From contig JAOUOP010000006.1 of NCBI GenBank assembly GCA_029880325.1, forward strand, positions 62,001-126,000: 64,000 bases of DNA, given 5' to 3'. The notes under the pieces are model-generated. The model was given only the letters and a program-made list of their open reading frames with translations, did not search any database and had not been told where the DNA came from. This document shows positions 29,075-37,986 of the stretch, piece after piece. This stretch comes from Myxococcales bacterium (lineage in GTDB: Bacteria; Myxococcota_A; Polyangia; Polyangiales; JAFGIB01). Position 1 is the stretch's first letter; each line of letters opens with the position of its first letter. The translations under genes were made by a program, and so were the position numbers.

Positions 29075-29791
29075 GTGCGCAAGGACCACCGCCCGATTTG
29101 GCTCAAGCGCGCGCTGTCGACCTACAATCGGCTGTGGGCCGAGCACTTCCTGCACCCCCAATTCGACGCCGTCGGCGAAGGCCTGGTGGTCTTCAATCCG
29201 CAGGCGGTGGAGGTGACCGGCACCCGCGTGCGGCTGGGGCGCGACATCCACATGATGGCGACCCGCGACGCGCCCATCCGCTTCACTTCGTATCCCGACC
29301 CTGGCGGTGAGATCGAGCTCGGCGACTGCACCATCGTGCTGCCGGGCGTGCGCATCGCCTCGGCGACGTCGATTCGAGTGGGTCGCAACTGCATGTTCGC
29401 CACGGCCAGCTCGGTATCCGACGCCGACTGGCACGACATCTACGACCGCACCTCGGCGCCGGGCGCGACGCGGCCGGTGGTGCTGGAGGACAACGTCTGG
29501 ATCGGCGACAGCGCCATGGTCTGCAAAGGCGTGACGATCGGAGAAAACAGCGTCGTCGGAGCCGGCGCCGTGGTGGCCAGCGACGTGCCGCCCAACGTGA
29601 TCGTGGCCGGCAACCCGGCCCGCGTCGTCAAGGAACTCGATCCGGAGCGCGAGCTGATCAAGCGCGAAACCCTCTTCGACGGCGACCTGTCCTACGCCGA
29701 ATACATCGAGGGCTTCGACCGCTTCGTGCTGTCGTCCAATCGCTTCTCGGTGTGGCTGCGCTCGAAGCTGGCGCCCACGCGCGAGCTTTGA
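29075..29791 (+). CDS. hexapeptide-repeat acyltransferase
   Basis: A 238-residue left-handed beta-helix O-acyltransferase of the maa/nodL type. Repeats such as IELGDCTIVLPGVRIAS, IRVGRNCMFATASSV, VVLEDNVWIGDSAMVCKGVT and IGENSVVGAGAVVASDVPPN precede IVAGNPARVVKELD, the usual coenzyme-A-binding end. The motif SDADWHDIYDR supplies the likely catalytic His. The first 35 residues (MRKDHRPIWLKRALSTYNRL) match those of the neighbouring minus-strand paralogue closely. It probably acetylates a sugar hydroxyl. The start is a GTG. It converges on its paralogue with a 15-base gap. Confidence 0.87.
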   Translation: MRKDHRPIWLKRALSTYNRLWAEHFLHPQFDAVGEGLVVFNPQAVEVTGTRVRLGRDIHMMATRDAPIRFTSYPDPGGEIELGDCTIVLPGVRIASATSIRVGRNCMFATASSVSDADWHDIYDRTSAPGATRPVVLEDNVWIGDSAMVCKGVTIGENSVVGAGAVVASDVPPNVIVAGNPARVVKELDPERELIKRETLFDGDLSYAEYIEGFDRFVLSSNRFSVWLRSKLAPTREL

Positions 29792-29806
29792 CGCGCGAGT
29801 TCGAAA

Positions 29807-30532
29807 TCAGGTGCTGCGCTTGGGCCGGTAGCGCGACAAAAACCAGCTGCGCAGGGAGTTACCCTCGAGCCGCTTCCGGTCGTACTCGTCCTTGAACGCT
29901 TCATAGGGGCGGCCGCCGACAAAGAGATCCTGGCGCCGACTGATGGGCTGCGCCGGATCGAGTTCGCCGATCGTGCGCGCGGGATTGCCGGCAACGATGG
30001 TGTTGTCGGGCACATCCCGGGTCACCACCGACGAGGCGCCGACGATGCTGTTGTCACCGATCGTGACACCCTTGGTGACCGTCACGCTGTCGGCCAGCCA
30101 GACGTTGTTACCGATGCTCACGGCGGCGCGCTTGCCGGGGTAGATGCGGTGGTAGGTGTCGTGCCAGTCGGCGTCGGTGATGTAGCAGTTCTCGGCCAAC
30201 ATGCAGTTGTCGCCGATGCGCACCGACAGGGCCGAACGAATGCGCACCCCGGAAGAGATCACGCAGAAGTCACCGATCACGATCTCGCCGTCGCCCGCGC
30301 CGCCGTCGTAGGGGTTGACCGCCATCGACACGGGGCTGCTGGCGGTGCCGAAGGCGTGGAAGTGGTCGCCCACGCGCACGTTGGGCCCCTGGATGTGGAT
30401 GTAATGGGGGCCGGAGAAGCGCGGCTCGACGCCGACCGCGTCGAAGTGGGGCAAGAGGAAGCGCTCGGCCCACAGCTCGGTGATCTTGGCCAGGGCCTTT
30501 TCGGCCCAAAAAGGATGGTGGTCGCGCCGCAC
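29807..30532 (-). CDS. hexapeptide-repeat acyltransferase, paralogue of the preceding gene
   Basis: A 241-residue left-handed beta-helix acyltransferase. It shares the head (MRRDHHPFWAEKALAKITEL against MRKDHRPIWLKRALSTYNRL), the catalytic TDADWHDTYHRIYPG motif and the tail IVAGNPARTIGELDP with the plus-strand neighbour. It differs in the centre by an extra Asp/Gly loop (NPYDGGAGDGEIVIGD). The repeats IGNNVWLADSVTVTKGVT and IGDNSIVGASSVVTRDVPDN form the helix turns. It probably acylates another position of the same or a related glycoconjugate. The start is a GTG; the gene is divergent from the fatty-acid-hydroxylase-type gene 90 bases away. Confidence 0.87.
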   Translation of the reverse strand: MRRDHHPFWAEKALAKITELWAERFLLPHFDAVGVEPRFSGPHYIHIQGPNVRVGDHFHAFGTASSPVSMAVNPYDGGAGDGEIVIGDFCVISSGVRIRSALSVRIGDNCMLAENCYITDADWHDTYHRIYPGKRAAVSIGNNVWLADSVTVTKGVTIGDNSIVGASSVVTRDVPDNTIVAGNPARTIGELDPAQPISRRQDLFVGGRPYEAFKDEYDRKRLEGNSLRSWFLSRYRPKRST

Positions 30533-30622
30533 GGCCCCGTCACCTACAGCAATCTCCGCCGCCGCTCAATCGCCACCCGAATGCGACTTGCCCGGCTTCG
30601 AGGGATTGCCCACGATCGGGTG

Positions 30623-31333
30623 ATGGACCCGGCGCTCTACTTCACGCTCGTGCTCAGCGGTCTGCACGTGGCGACGCTGCTGGCGGTCTGGGGTGTCTTC
30701 AGCCTGCTGTTCGCGCGCGGCATCGGGGTGCGCTTCCAGGTGGCCGGCGGCAAGGCGCCCGATGCCGAGCTGCTGCGTGCGGCCGCCCGCGAGACGCTGG
30801 CGGGGCAGCTGGGCTTCGCGCTGCTGGTCTACTTCGCGGTCTACCCGCTGTGGCAGGCCCGCGGCGGCTCCATGGAAGCGCCGCTACCGGGTGTGGTCAC
30901 CACGGGCCTGCACCTTCTGGTCTTCATCCTGGCCAACGACACCATCTTCTACTGGGCCCACCGCGGCCTGCACACGCGCTACTGCTTCCAACGCATCCAC
31001 GCCCGCCACCACCGCTTTCGCTACGTGCGCGGTCCGGTGGCCGAGTACGCCCACCCACTCGAAAACGCGGCCAACCTCGTCGCCTTCTTCGCCGGGCCCG
31101 TGCTCATGGGCAGCCCCTTCCCTGTGGTGGCATTGTGGACCGTGGTGCGGATTTTCGAAACCGTGGAGGCCCACAGCGGCTACGCCTTCACCGCCAGCGC
31201 CAGCCGCCACGCCTTCCACCACCTCTACGCCTCCAAGGGCTGCCTGGGCAGCTTCTTCGGCATCTGGGATCGCCTGATGGGCACCGACGTCCAGTGGCGT
31301 GCTTGGCGCAAGGAGCAGCCTACGGATCTGTAG
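30623..31333 (+). CDS. fatty acid hydroxylase / sterol desaturase family membrane enzyme
   Basis: A 236-residue integral membrane di-iron oxygenase. The ATG at 30623 (with a GTG just before it) opens a first helix, LYFTLVLSGLHVATLLAVWG. The His clusters of the family are all present: WAHRGLHTRYCFQRIHARHH (HRGLH, HARHH), then EYAHPLEN, and SRHAFHHLYASKG near the C-terminus, followed by GSFFGIWDRLMGT, a typical tail. About four membrane helices are predicted. Such enzymes hydroxylate or desaturate lipid chains or sterols using O2. Next to the acyltransferases and the glycosyltransferase operon it may decorate a lipid anchor. Confidence 0.9.
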   Translation: MDPALYFTLVLSGLHVATLLAVWGVFSLLFARGIGVRFQVAGGKAPDAELLRAAARETLAGQLGFALLVYFAVYPLWQARGGSMEAPLPGVVTTGLHLLVFILANDTIFYWAHRGLHTRYCFQRIHARHHRFRYVRGPVAEYAHPLENAANLVAFFAGPVLMGSPFPVVALWTVVRIFETVEAHSGYAFTASASRHAFHHLYASKGCLGSFFGIWDRLMGTDVQWRAWRKEQPTDL

Positions 31334-31350
31334 ACTGGCGGGCGCTGCGC

Positions 31351-31716
31351 TCAGTCGTTGATGCAGACGAAGGTCTTGCCCGAGATGCCCTTATTGTCCT
31401 TGTCGTCACAGTCGTAGCCGGGCCGGCAATCACGGACCGAGCCGCAAGGCAGTAGGCAGACCCCGCCCTTCTTGTCGATGCAGAAGCTGCCCTCGGGGCA
31501 GTCGCGATCGTCGCGGCAGGAGACCGAGCAGGTACCACCTGGAAAGTCCCCGCCCCCGAGGCACTGCCCCTCGCAGTCGTAGTTGTCGATGCAGGAACCG
31601 CCGACGAGCGAACCGCCGCTGCCGACCCCGTCACTGCCGCAGCCGATGAAGGCGGCCAGCACCAAAGTCCAGGGAAGCAGCGTGCGTAGCGAGGATGTCA
31701 ACATGCCTGCGATCAT
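31351..31716 (-). CDS. small Cys-rich lipoprotein
   Basis: About 121 residues. Signal peptide LLPWTLVLAAFIGC with lipobox FIGC, then Gly/Ser linker, then 14 Cys in short modules (CIDNYDCEGQC, CSVSCRDDRDCPEGSFC, CLLPCGSVRDCRPGYDC), again the Dickkopf/EGF-like layout seen in other surface lipoproteins in this window. Two Met codons (31716 and 31704) could both serve as start; the second leaves a tighter signal peptide. It converges on the hydroxylase-type gene, with 17 bases between stops. Function is unknown. Confidence 0.65.
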   Translation of the reverse strand: MIAGMLTSSLRTLLPWTLVLAAFIGCGSDGVGSGGSLVGGSCIDNYDCEGQCLGGGDFPGGTCSVSCRDDRDCPEGSFCIDKKGGVCLLPCGSVRDCRPGYDCDDKDNKGISGKTFVCIND

Positions 31717-31852
31717 AGCGCGGCGGGCGGCCGCGCGAATCGCGAAGGATTGGGGGAGCGCGGGTGTGAGCCTGTGAAGTCTGCAGGCGCGACCGCGGGC
31801 ACAGGCGCGCCCACTGCCCTACCCGATCGCATCGGGCCCAACGCGGCCACGT

Positions 31853-32217
31853 TCAATCCTCCAGCGCGCAAATTTGCATGTTGGCCAGCGCAACCACTTC
31901 GCTCGGCTCGCTCTGGGCGATATTTGCATGTTGGCCAGGGCAACCACTTCGCTCGACTCGCTCTGGGCGATGATGGTGCGCATCTCGCGCAGGTAGGCGC
32001 GCTGTAGCTTAGTCAGGCGCTCGAGATCGGCCCGCGAGACGGCGAAGACGTTGAAGGCGAACAGGCCAGGACGCGACGTACGTGTACGCTCGGCGGCCAC
32101 GGCGGCCCAGTAGGCCTTGACCTGCTGGGCGACTGGGGCCCGCTCGAAAACGCCCGCTCTCGCCGCCAGCGGGCACGCTGGGCGGCCGCTGACGGCTTGA
32201 CCCCGGGGCGCCTGCAC
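31853..32217 (-). pseudogene. remnant of a TIGR02147-like gene, broken by a 50-bp duplication
   Basis: The frame carries about 90 residues that look like the C-terminal end of TIGR02147 proteins (FAFNVFAVSRADLERLTKLQ, then AYLREMRTIIAQSESSEVVALANMQI), a family known from Fibrobacter and deltaproteobacterial-type genomes. The N-terminal two thirds of a normal member (about 270 residues) are absent. Two tandem copies of a 50-base unit (31872-31921 and 31922-31971) sit at the 3' end. Fifty is not a multiple of three, so the second copy is read out of frame. With one copy, the protein would finish with Cys-Ala-Leu-Glu-Asp and the stop at 31853. It is a dead remnant. Confidence 0.5.
31872..31971. 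repeat. tandem duplication, 2 x 50 bp, 48 of 50 identical
   Basis: The unit begins ATTTGCATGTTGGCCAG. The two copies differ at two positions only (C/G in GCCAGCGCAA against GCCAGGGCAA, and G/A in CTCGGCTCG against CTCGACTCG). The unit boundaries are exact, so this is a recent or conserved tandem duplication inside the TIGR02147-like remnant. Confidence 0.9.
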
Positions 32218-32353
32218 AGCTACCGTCCGAGGCTACTCGCCCCCCCCTGCAAGGTCCTGAAAACATGGCGAAAAAGCGCGGTAGGGCAGTCTGCTGGCCG
32301 CCTCTCGACTTCGCCTCGAAAACCGCAGTCCCCCTCCACCTCCCGAGGTCCAC

Positions 32354-35300
32354 GTGAGCTCACCGCCGAGCGCTCCACGTCCGATCCGACGGCTGGCCAT
32401 CGTCAATCGCGGTGAGGCCGCCGTTCGCTGCATCCGAACCGTCAAATCCCTGCGTGCGCTGGAGGCCGAGCCGCTCGAAGTGGTCGCCCTCTACACCGGC
32501 GTCGATCGCGACGCGCCCTTCGTGCGCCATGCGGACATGGCCCTCCGGCTACCCGAACGGGCCTCGGCGGTGGCGAGCTATCTGGACCACGATTTGCTGA
32601 TCGAGGCCCTGCACAAGGTCGAGGCCGATGCGGTCTGGCCCGGCTGGGGCTTCGTGGCGGAGTCGCCCAGCTTCGTCGACCGCCTCGATGCCGCCGGGAT
32701 CCGCTTTCTGGGACCGTCGGGCGATACCATGCGGCGGCTGGGGGACAAGATCGCCTCCAAGGAGCTGGCCGAGGTCGTCGGCGTGCCGGTGACCCCCTGG
32801 AGCGGCGGTGTGGTCGCCAATGTGGAAGAGGCGCGCCAGGTGGCCGAACGCATCGGGCTGCCCCTGGTGATCAAGGCCTCGGCCGGCGGCGGCGGGCGCG
32901 GCATCCGCATGGTGCGGGAGCCACGCGAGCTGGCCGCGGCCTTCGAGTCAGCCGCTTCGGAAGCCAAGAGCGCCTTCGGCGACAATCGGCTCTTCATGGA
33001 GACCATGGTCGCCTCCGGGCGCCATATCGAAGTGCAGATCGTGGCCGACACCCTCGGCAATACCCGCGCCGTCGGCTGCCGCGATTGTTCGGTGCAAAGG
33101 CGCCATCAGAAGGTGCTGGAAGAGGCGCCGCCCCTTGGGCTGAGCGAGGCGCAGGTCCGGGCCCTGGGCGAGTCGGCGGAAACGCTGGCCCGCGAAGTGG
33201 GCTATGCCGGCGTGGGAACCGTCGAGTTCCTGGTGCAGGGCGAGCACTTCTACTTTCTCGAGATGAACCCGCGGCTGCAGGTGGAGCACGGCATCACCGA
33301 GGCGATCACGGGCCTGGACCTGGTGGAGCAGCAGATCCGCATCGCCCGCGGCGAGTCGATCGCCTCGCTCGTGCTCGAGCAGCGCGGCGCCTGCATCGAG
33401 GCCCGTGTCTGCGCCGAAGACCCCGACCAGGGCTTTCTGCCCGCCCCCGGGCGCATCGCCTGCTTCGATCCGGCCCTCGGCCCCGACGTGCGCGTCGACG
33501 CCGGGGTGGTGGCCGGAAGCTCGGTGCCGCCGGACTTCGATTCGCTGATCGCCAAGGTGATGGCCCGCGGCGACACCCGCGAGCAGGCCCGGGCACGGCT
33601 TTCGTCGGCCCTGCACGACTTCGATCTGGTCATCGATGGCGGTGCGACCAATAAGGGCTATCTGCTGGAGCTGCTCGACACGCCCGACTTTCGCGAAGGC
33701 GGTGTCGATACGCTGTGGCTCGACCGCTGGAATGCCGCACGCAGCGACGAGCGGCCCCACGCTTCCCAGGCCCTGGTGCTGGCGGCGATCCTGGCCTATC
33801 GCAATGCCTGGCAGGCCCAGCGTGGAAACTTCTACGCCGACACCAGCAATATCACCCCCGACAAGATCCCGGTGCTGGACGGCAAGGAGGTGGACCTCGA
33901 GTACCGCGGCGAGCAGTATCGCATGCGCGTCTTTTCGGTGGGCGCCCTGCGCTATCGGGTGCACCTGGATGGCAAGGTGATCAGCGCCCGCTTCGGCCAA
34001 ACCGGCGAGCATACCTCGCGCGTCGTGATCTCGGCGCGCTACTACCGCGCCACGCACAACATCACTCCCAGTCATATCCGCCTGGAAGTCGAAGGCGTCG
34101 TCCATCGCTTCGGGCGTCGCACGGCGGGCCAGGTGCGGGCGGGCGCGCCGTCGATGGTGGTCTCGGTGGATGTGCAGGTGGGCGACCGCGTGGCGGCGGG
34201 CCAGCCCCTGGGTCTTCTGGAAGCGATGAAGATGGAAATCGCCTTCGCCTCGCCCGTAGCGGGCGTGGTCAAGGAAGTGCGCGTCAGCAAGGGCCAGCAG
34301 GTGGCCGCCGGTGAGCTGCTCTTGAGCATCGATCCGGCGCGCGACGGCAACGCCGACGCCCAGGCAGCGGCACGGCTGCGGCTGCCACAGGAGGACGATC
34401 CGCTGGCGCCCTTCTTCGAGCCCACGGCCGAAGGCGGACTCGGCGCGCCCGATCTCGAGGCGGCCCAAAAGGCGCCGCGCGAGCGCCGCGAGCTGGCCAT
34501 GCAGGCGGTCAACGAGGAGATCGAGCGCACCATGCTCGGCTTCGACATCTACCCGCCGCGCTTCGAGCGCATCCTGGACTGGCTCGAGGCGCCTCTGCCG
34601 GCCGAGCCCGCCGAGGACTTCCTGGGCGAGCAGCTCCAGATCGCCCACGGCCTGTTGATCTTCGCCGATCTGCAGCAGCTCTTTTCGCGCGCCCGCCGCC
34701 CCGATAGCAGCGGAGCGCTCGGCCCTTCAAACAACGCGCGGTTAAGGGTCTACCTGCGACGGATGCAAAGCGAGGGTGCGGGCATCGCCCCTGAATTTCT
34801 GGATTGCCTGCGCGCGGCTCTGGCCCATTACGACGTCTACAGCCTGAAGTACGACGACGATCTGGAGCGCGCCGTGCTGCGCAGCTTTGCTGCCCAGCGC
34901 GATCCGGCCGAGCGGCGGCGCCTGGCCATGGCCGTGCTCAGGCGTCTGATCGCCCTGATGAGCGCGGGCGTCGATGTCAGCGAACGCCAGGAGCTGCGCG
35001 ACGCGCTCTTGCAGCTGGCGGAAATGCGGGGTGAGGTCAGCAATGCGCTGGCGGATACGGCGCTCGAGGCCTATTACCGCGGCTTTCAGGCGCCGGAACT
35101 CGCGCGCCAGATCGAAAGCACCACGCGCCAGCTCGACCAGTGGCTCAGCCACGCCGAGGGCGACGGTCAGACCCCGTCGCCGCCGGCCGCCGTGCTCGAA
35201 GAACTCTCGCTGGCCCCGCGCAGTGTCTTTCGCTCGGTCGAGGCCTGGTTGCACAGCGAGGATCGCTGGAAGCAAGTGATCGCCCTGTCGGCCTTCGTGC

Positions 35301-37984
35301 GCCGGCTCTACTCGCCGCGCGCGCCCGAACGCCATCGCTCCGAGCTGCGCGACGGGCGCTGGCTGGACCGCTCGCGCTACGACGGCAAGGCGGTGGTGGG
35401 CGCGGTGTGCCGTTGCGACGAGTTGGAAACGACGCTGCGGGCCTGCACCGATGGTGAGCTGGGCGCCGACATCGTGGAACTCTTGGTGGTGCCCACGGTG
35501 CCGGGTGCGCTCGGCGACTGCCCCGAGCGCGCCGAGCAGGTGCTGGCCGGACTGCGCGCGCCCCAGCGGGTCACGCTGTCGCTCCTGGACACCGAGGGCA
35601 AGCTCGATCACATCAGCTTCGAGCAGGGTCCGGTGGGTCTCGAACAGAGCCAGCTCTACGGCCTGCACCCCGAGGTGGCCGAGCGCATCGATCTCGCGCG
35701 CTACAGGAGCTTCGAACTCGAGCGGCTGTGGGGGCCCGAGGACATCTACTGCTTCCACGCGCGGGCCCGCGCCGACGCCGAAGACGAGCGGCTGTTTGTA
35801 CTCGGTGATGTGCGCGGGCGGCCGGCCGGAGGTGGCTCGCACGCCGAGTCCTTCATTCCGCTCTTCGAGCAGGCCTTCCAGGAAGCCGCCCGTACCATGC
35901 GCCTCAATCTCGGCATCCGCGATCCGCGCCGCACGCTGCACTGGAATCGCATCGTGATGCACATGGCCCATCCGCTGATCATCGACGCTTTGGTGGCGCA
36001 GCAACTGGCGCGCAAGCTTCTGGTCAATATTCGCTATCTGGGCCTGGAAAAGACCATCGTGCGCCTGAAGGTACTCAGCGAAGAGCGCCCCGAGGATCCG
36101 CCGCGCGAAGTGGAGGTGGTGGGCTCGGACCTGGCCAGCAGCCGGCTCGAACTCAGCTGGCGGCGGCCGCGCAGGCGCCCCCTGGTCTCGGCCATCCCCT
36201 ACGAGCGCAGGGTGGCCACGGCGCGCCGACGCGGCCTGGTCTACCCCTACGAGATCATCCGCATGCTCACCAGCGGCGACGAGGACACCGAGCGCGCAAT
36301 GGAGGACAGCAGCGATCGGGGCCAGCGTCCGGTGCTGCCGGTGGGGCAATTCGAGGAATACGATCTGCGCGGCGGCGACGGCGCTCCCCACGCCGTCAGC
36401 GTGATGGGTCGAACTCCCGGTGAAAACAGCAGCGCCATCGTCTTCGGCGTGATCACGACGCCCACCCACAAGGTCCCCGAGGGCATGAAGCGGGTGCTGG
36501 TGCTCTCCGACCCCACGCGCGGCATGGGTGCGCTGGCTGCGGCCGAGTGCGATCGGGTGGTGGCAGCCATCGACCTGGCCACCTCGCTCGGGGTGCCGGT
36601 CGAGTGGATCCCGATCTCCAGCGGCGCGCGCATCGCCATGGACAGCGGCACCGAAAACCTCGACGCCACCGCGCGCGTGGTGCGGCGCATCGTGGAGTTC
36701 ACCCAGGCCGGCGGCGTGATCCATCTGATCGTCACCGGCGTCAACGTGGGTGCCCAGAGCTACTGGGACTCGCTGTCGACCATGCTGATGCACACCCGCG
36801 GCGTGCTGATCATGACACCCGAAGCTTCCATGGTCCTGACCGGACGCGCGGCGCTCGCGGCCTCGGGCTCGGTGAGCGCCGAGGACGAGGTCTCCATCGG
36901 CGGTCACGAGCGCGTGATGGGCCCCAATGGTCAGGCCCAGTACTACGCGCCAGACCTGCTCAGCGCCTACCAGCTGCTCTACCGGCACTACGCCTTCACC
37001 TACGTGGTGCCGGGCGAGCGCGGGCCCCGAAAGCTGGCCAGCGAAGATCCCAAGCAACGCGACATCTGCGACGAGAGCTACGTGGTCAGCGGCACCGAAG
37101 AAGCCGAGGCGGGCTTTGCACGCATCGGCGATATCTTCGACGACACCACCAATCCTGGTCGCAAGCGCGCCTTCGCCATGCGGGCGCTGATGCGCGCGGT
37201 GGTGGATGCCGACGGCGACAGGCTGGAGCGCTGGCAGAGTCAGGTCAGCGCCGAGACCGCCATCGTCTGGGACGCCCACCTGGGCGGCCATGCCGTCTGC
37301 CTGGTCGGCATCGAGAGCCAAAATGTAGCGCGCCTGGGTTACCGCCCTTCCGATGGCCCCGAGTCCTGGAATGGGGGAACGCTCTTTCCCCAGTCGAGCA
37401 AAAAGGTGGCGCGCGCCCTCAACGCCGCCAGTGGCAACCGACCGGCCGTGATCCTGGCCAACCTCTCGGGCTTCGACGGCTCGCCCGAGTCCATGCGCAA
37501 GCTACAGCTCGAGTACGGAGCCGAGATCGCGCGGGCGGTGGTGAACTTCCAGGGACCAATCGTCTTCCTGGTGGTCTCCCGCTACCACGGCGGCGCCTAC
37601 GTGGTCTTCTCGCGCGAGCTCAAGAGCGACCTCAGGGCGCTGGCAGTGGAGGGATCGTTCGCCTCGGTCATCGGTGGCGGCCCGGCGGCCGCGGTGGTCT
37701 TTCCGCGCGAGGTGCGGGCGCGGGTCTCGGCCGATCCGCGCATCGAGGAGCTGCGCTCGAAGCTGAAGGGAACGCCCAGCGCCTCCGAGCGCGCGGCCTT
37801 CGAGCGGCTGCGGCAGGACGTCACCGGCGAAAAGCGCGCCGAGGTGGCCGCCGAATTCGACGCCATCCACTCGGTACAGCGTGCGCGCGAAGTCGGCTCC
37901 CTCGAAGAGATCATCTCGGCCTCGAAGATCCGTGCGCGCCTGGTGGAGCTTCTGGACGAGGCGGCCAAGCGCCAGCTTCAATAG
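32354..37984 (+). CDS. single-chain, eukaryote-like biotin-dependent acyl-CoA carboxylase
   Basis: An 1876-residue protein with all three activities of acetyl-CoA carboxylase on one chain. Biotin carboxylase (about 10-455): KASAGGGGRGIRMV, CRDCSVQRRHQKVLEEAPP and FYFLEMNPRLQVEHGITEA, whose N-P-R form is that of eukaryotic ACC rather than the bacterial N-T-R. The biotin-carrier domain has Lys626 in EAMKMEI. A 600-residue middle (690-1290) has no bacterial AccBCAD counterpart and corresponds in position to the ACC central region. The carboxyltransferase (about 1295-1870) has YPYEIIRML, ISSGARIAMDSG and GFDGSPESMRKLQLEYGAEI. The start is a GTG with GAGG five bases upstream. Substrate (acetyl- or longer acyl-CoA) cannot be read from sequence. 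Confidence 0.88.
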   Translation: MSSPPSAPRPIRRLAIVNRGEAAVRCIRTVKSLRALEAEPLEVVALYTGVDRDAPFVRHADMALRLPERASAVASYLDHDLLIEALHKVEADAVWPGWGFVAESPSFVDRLDAAGIRFLGPSGDTMRRLGDKIASKELAEVVGVPVTPWSGGVVANVEEARQVAERIGLPLVIKASAGGGGRGIRMVREPRELAAAFESAASEAKSAFGDNRLFMETMVASGRHIEVQIVADTLGNTRAVGCRDCSVQRRHQKVLEEAPPLGLSEAQVRALGESAETLAREVGYAGVGTVEFLVQGEHFYFLEMNPRLQVEHGITEAITGLDLVEQQIRIARGESIASLVLEQRGACIEARVCAEDPDQGFLPAPGRIACFDPALGPDVRVDAGVVAGSSVPPDFDSLIAKVMARGDTREQARARLSSALHDFDLVIDGGATNKGYLLELLDTPDFREGGVDTLWLDRWNAARSDERPHASQALVLAAILAYRNAWQAQRGNFYADTSNITPDKIPVLDGKEVDLEYRGEQYRMRVFSVGALRYRVHLDGKVISARFGQTGEHTSRVVISARYYRATHNITPSHIRLEVEGVVHRFGRRTAGQVRAGAPSMVVSVDVQVGDRVAAGQPLGLLEAMKMEIAFASPVAGVVKEVRVSKGQQVAAGELLLSIDPARDGNADAQAAARLRLPQEDDPLAPFFEPTAEGGLGAPDLEAAQKAPRERRELAMQAVNEEIERTMLGFDIYPPRFERILDWLEAPLPAEPAEDFLGEQLQIAHGLLIFADLQQLFSRARRPDSSGALGPSNNARLRVYLRRMQSEGAGIAPEFLDCLRAALAHYDVYSLKYDDDLERAVLRSFAAQRDPAERRRLAMAVLRRLIALMSAGVDVSERQELRDALLQLAEMRGEVSNALADTALEAYYRGFQAPELARQIESTTRQLDQWLSHAEGDGQTPSPPAAVLEELSLAPRSVFRSVEAWLHSEDRWKQVIALSAFVRRLYSPRAPERHRSELRDGRWLDRSRYDGKAVVGAVCRCDELETTLRACTDGELGADIVELLVVPTVPGALGDCPERAEQVLAGLRAPQRVTLSLLDTEGKLDHISFEQGPVGLEQSQLYGLHPEVAERIDLARYRSFELERLWGPEDIYCFHARARADAEDERLFVLGDVRGRPAGGGSHAESFIPLFEQAFQEAARTMRLNLGIRDPRRTLHWNRIVMHMAHPLIIDALVAQQLARKLLVNIRYLGLEKTIVRLKVLSEERPEDPPREVEVVGSDLASSRLELSWRRPRRRPLVSAIPYERRVATARRRGLVYPYEIIRMLTSGDEDTERAMEDSSDRGQRPVLPVGQFEEYDLRGGDGAPHAVSVMGRTPGENSSAIVFGVITTPTHKVPEGMKRVLVLSDPTRGMGALAAAECDRVVAAIDLATSLGVPVEWIPISSGARIAMDSGTENLDATARVVRRIVEFTQAGGVIHLIVTGVNVGAQSYWDSLSTMLMHTRGVLIMTPEASMVLTGRAALAASGSVSAEDEVSIGGHERVMGPNGQAQYYAPDLLSAYQLLYRHYAFTYVVPGERGPRKLASEDPKQRDICDESYVVSGTEEAEAGFARIGDIFDDTTNPGRKRAFAMRALMRAVVDADGDRLERWQSQVSAETAIVWDAHLGGHAVCLVGIESQNVARLGYRPSDGPESWNGGTLFPQSSKKVARALNAASGNRPAVILANLSGFDGSPESMRKLQLEYGAEIARAVVNFQGPIVFLVVSRYHGGAYVVFSRELKSDLRALAVEGSFASVIGGGPAAAVVFPREVRARVSADPRIEELRSKLKGTPSASERAAFERLRQDVTGEKRAEVAAEFDAIHSVQRAREVGSLEEIISASKIRARLVELLDEAAKRQLQ

Positions 37985-37986
37985 CC

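Noticed and set aside
34742..37321. 859-codon minus-strand open frame opposite the giant carboxylase
   Set aside because: It mirrors the GC codon pattern of the carboxylase gene and its translation has no family features.
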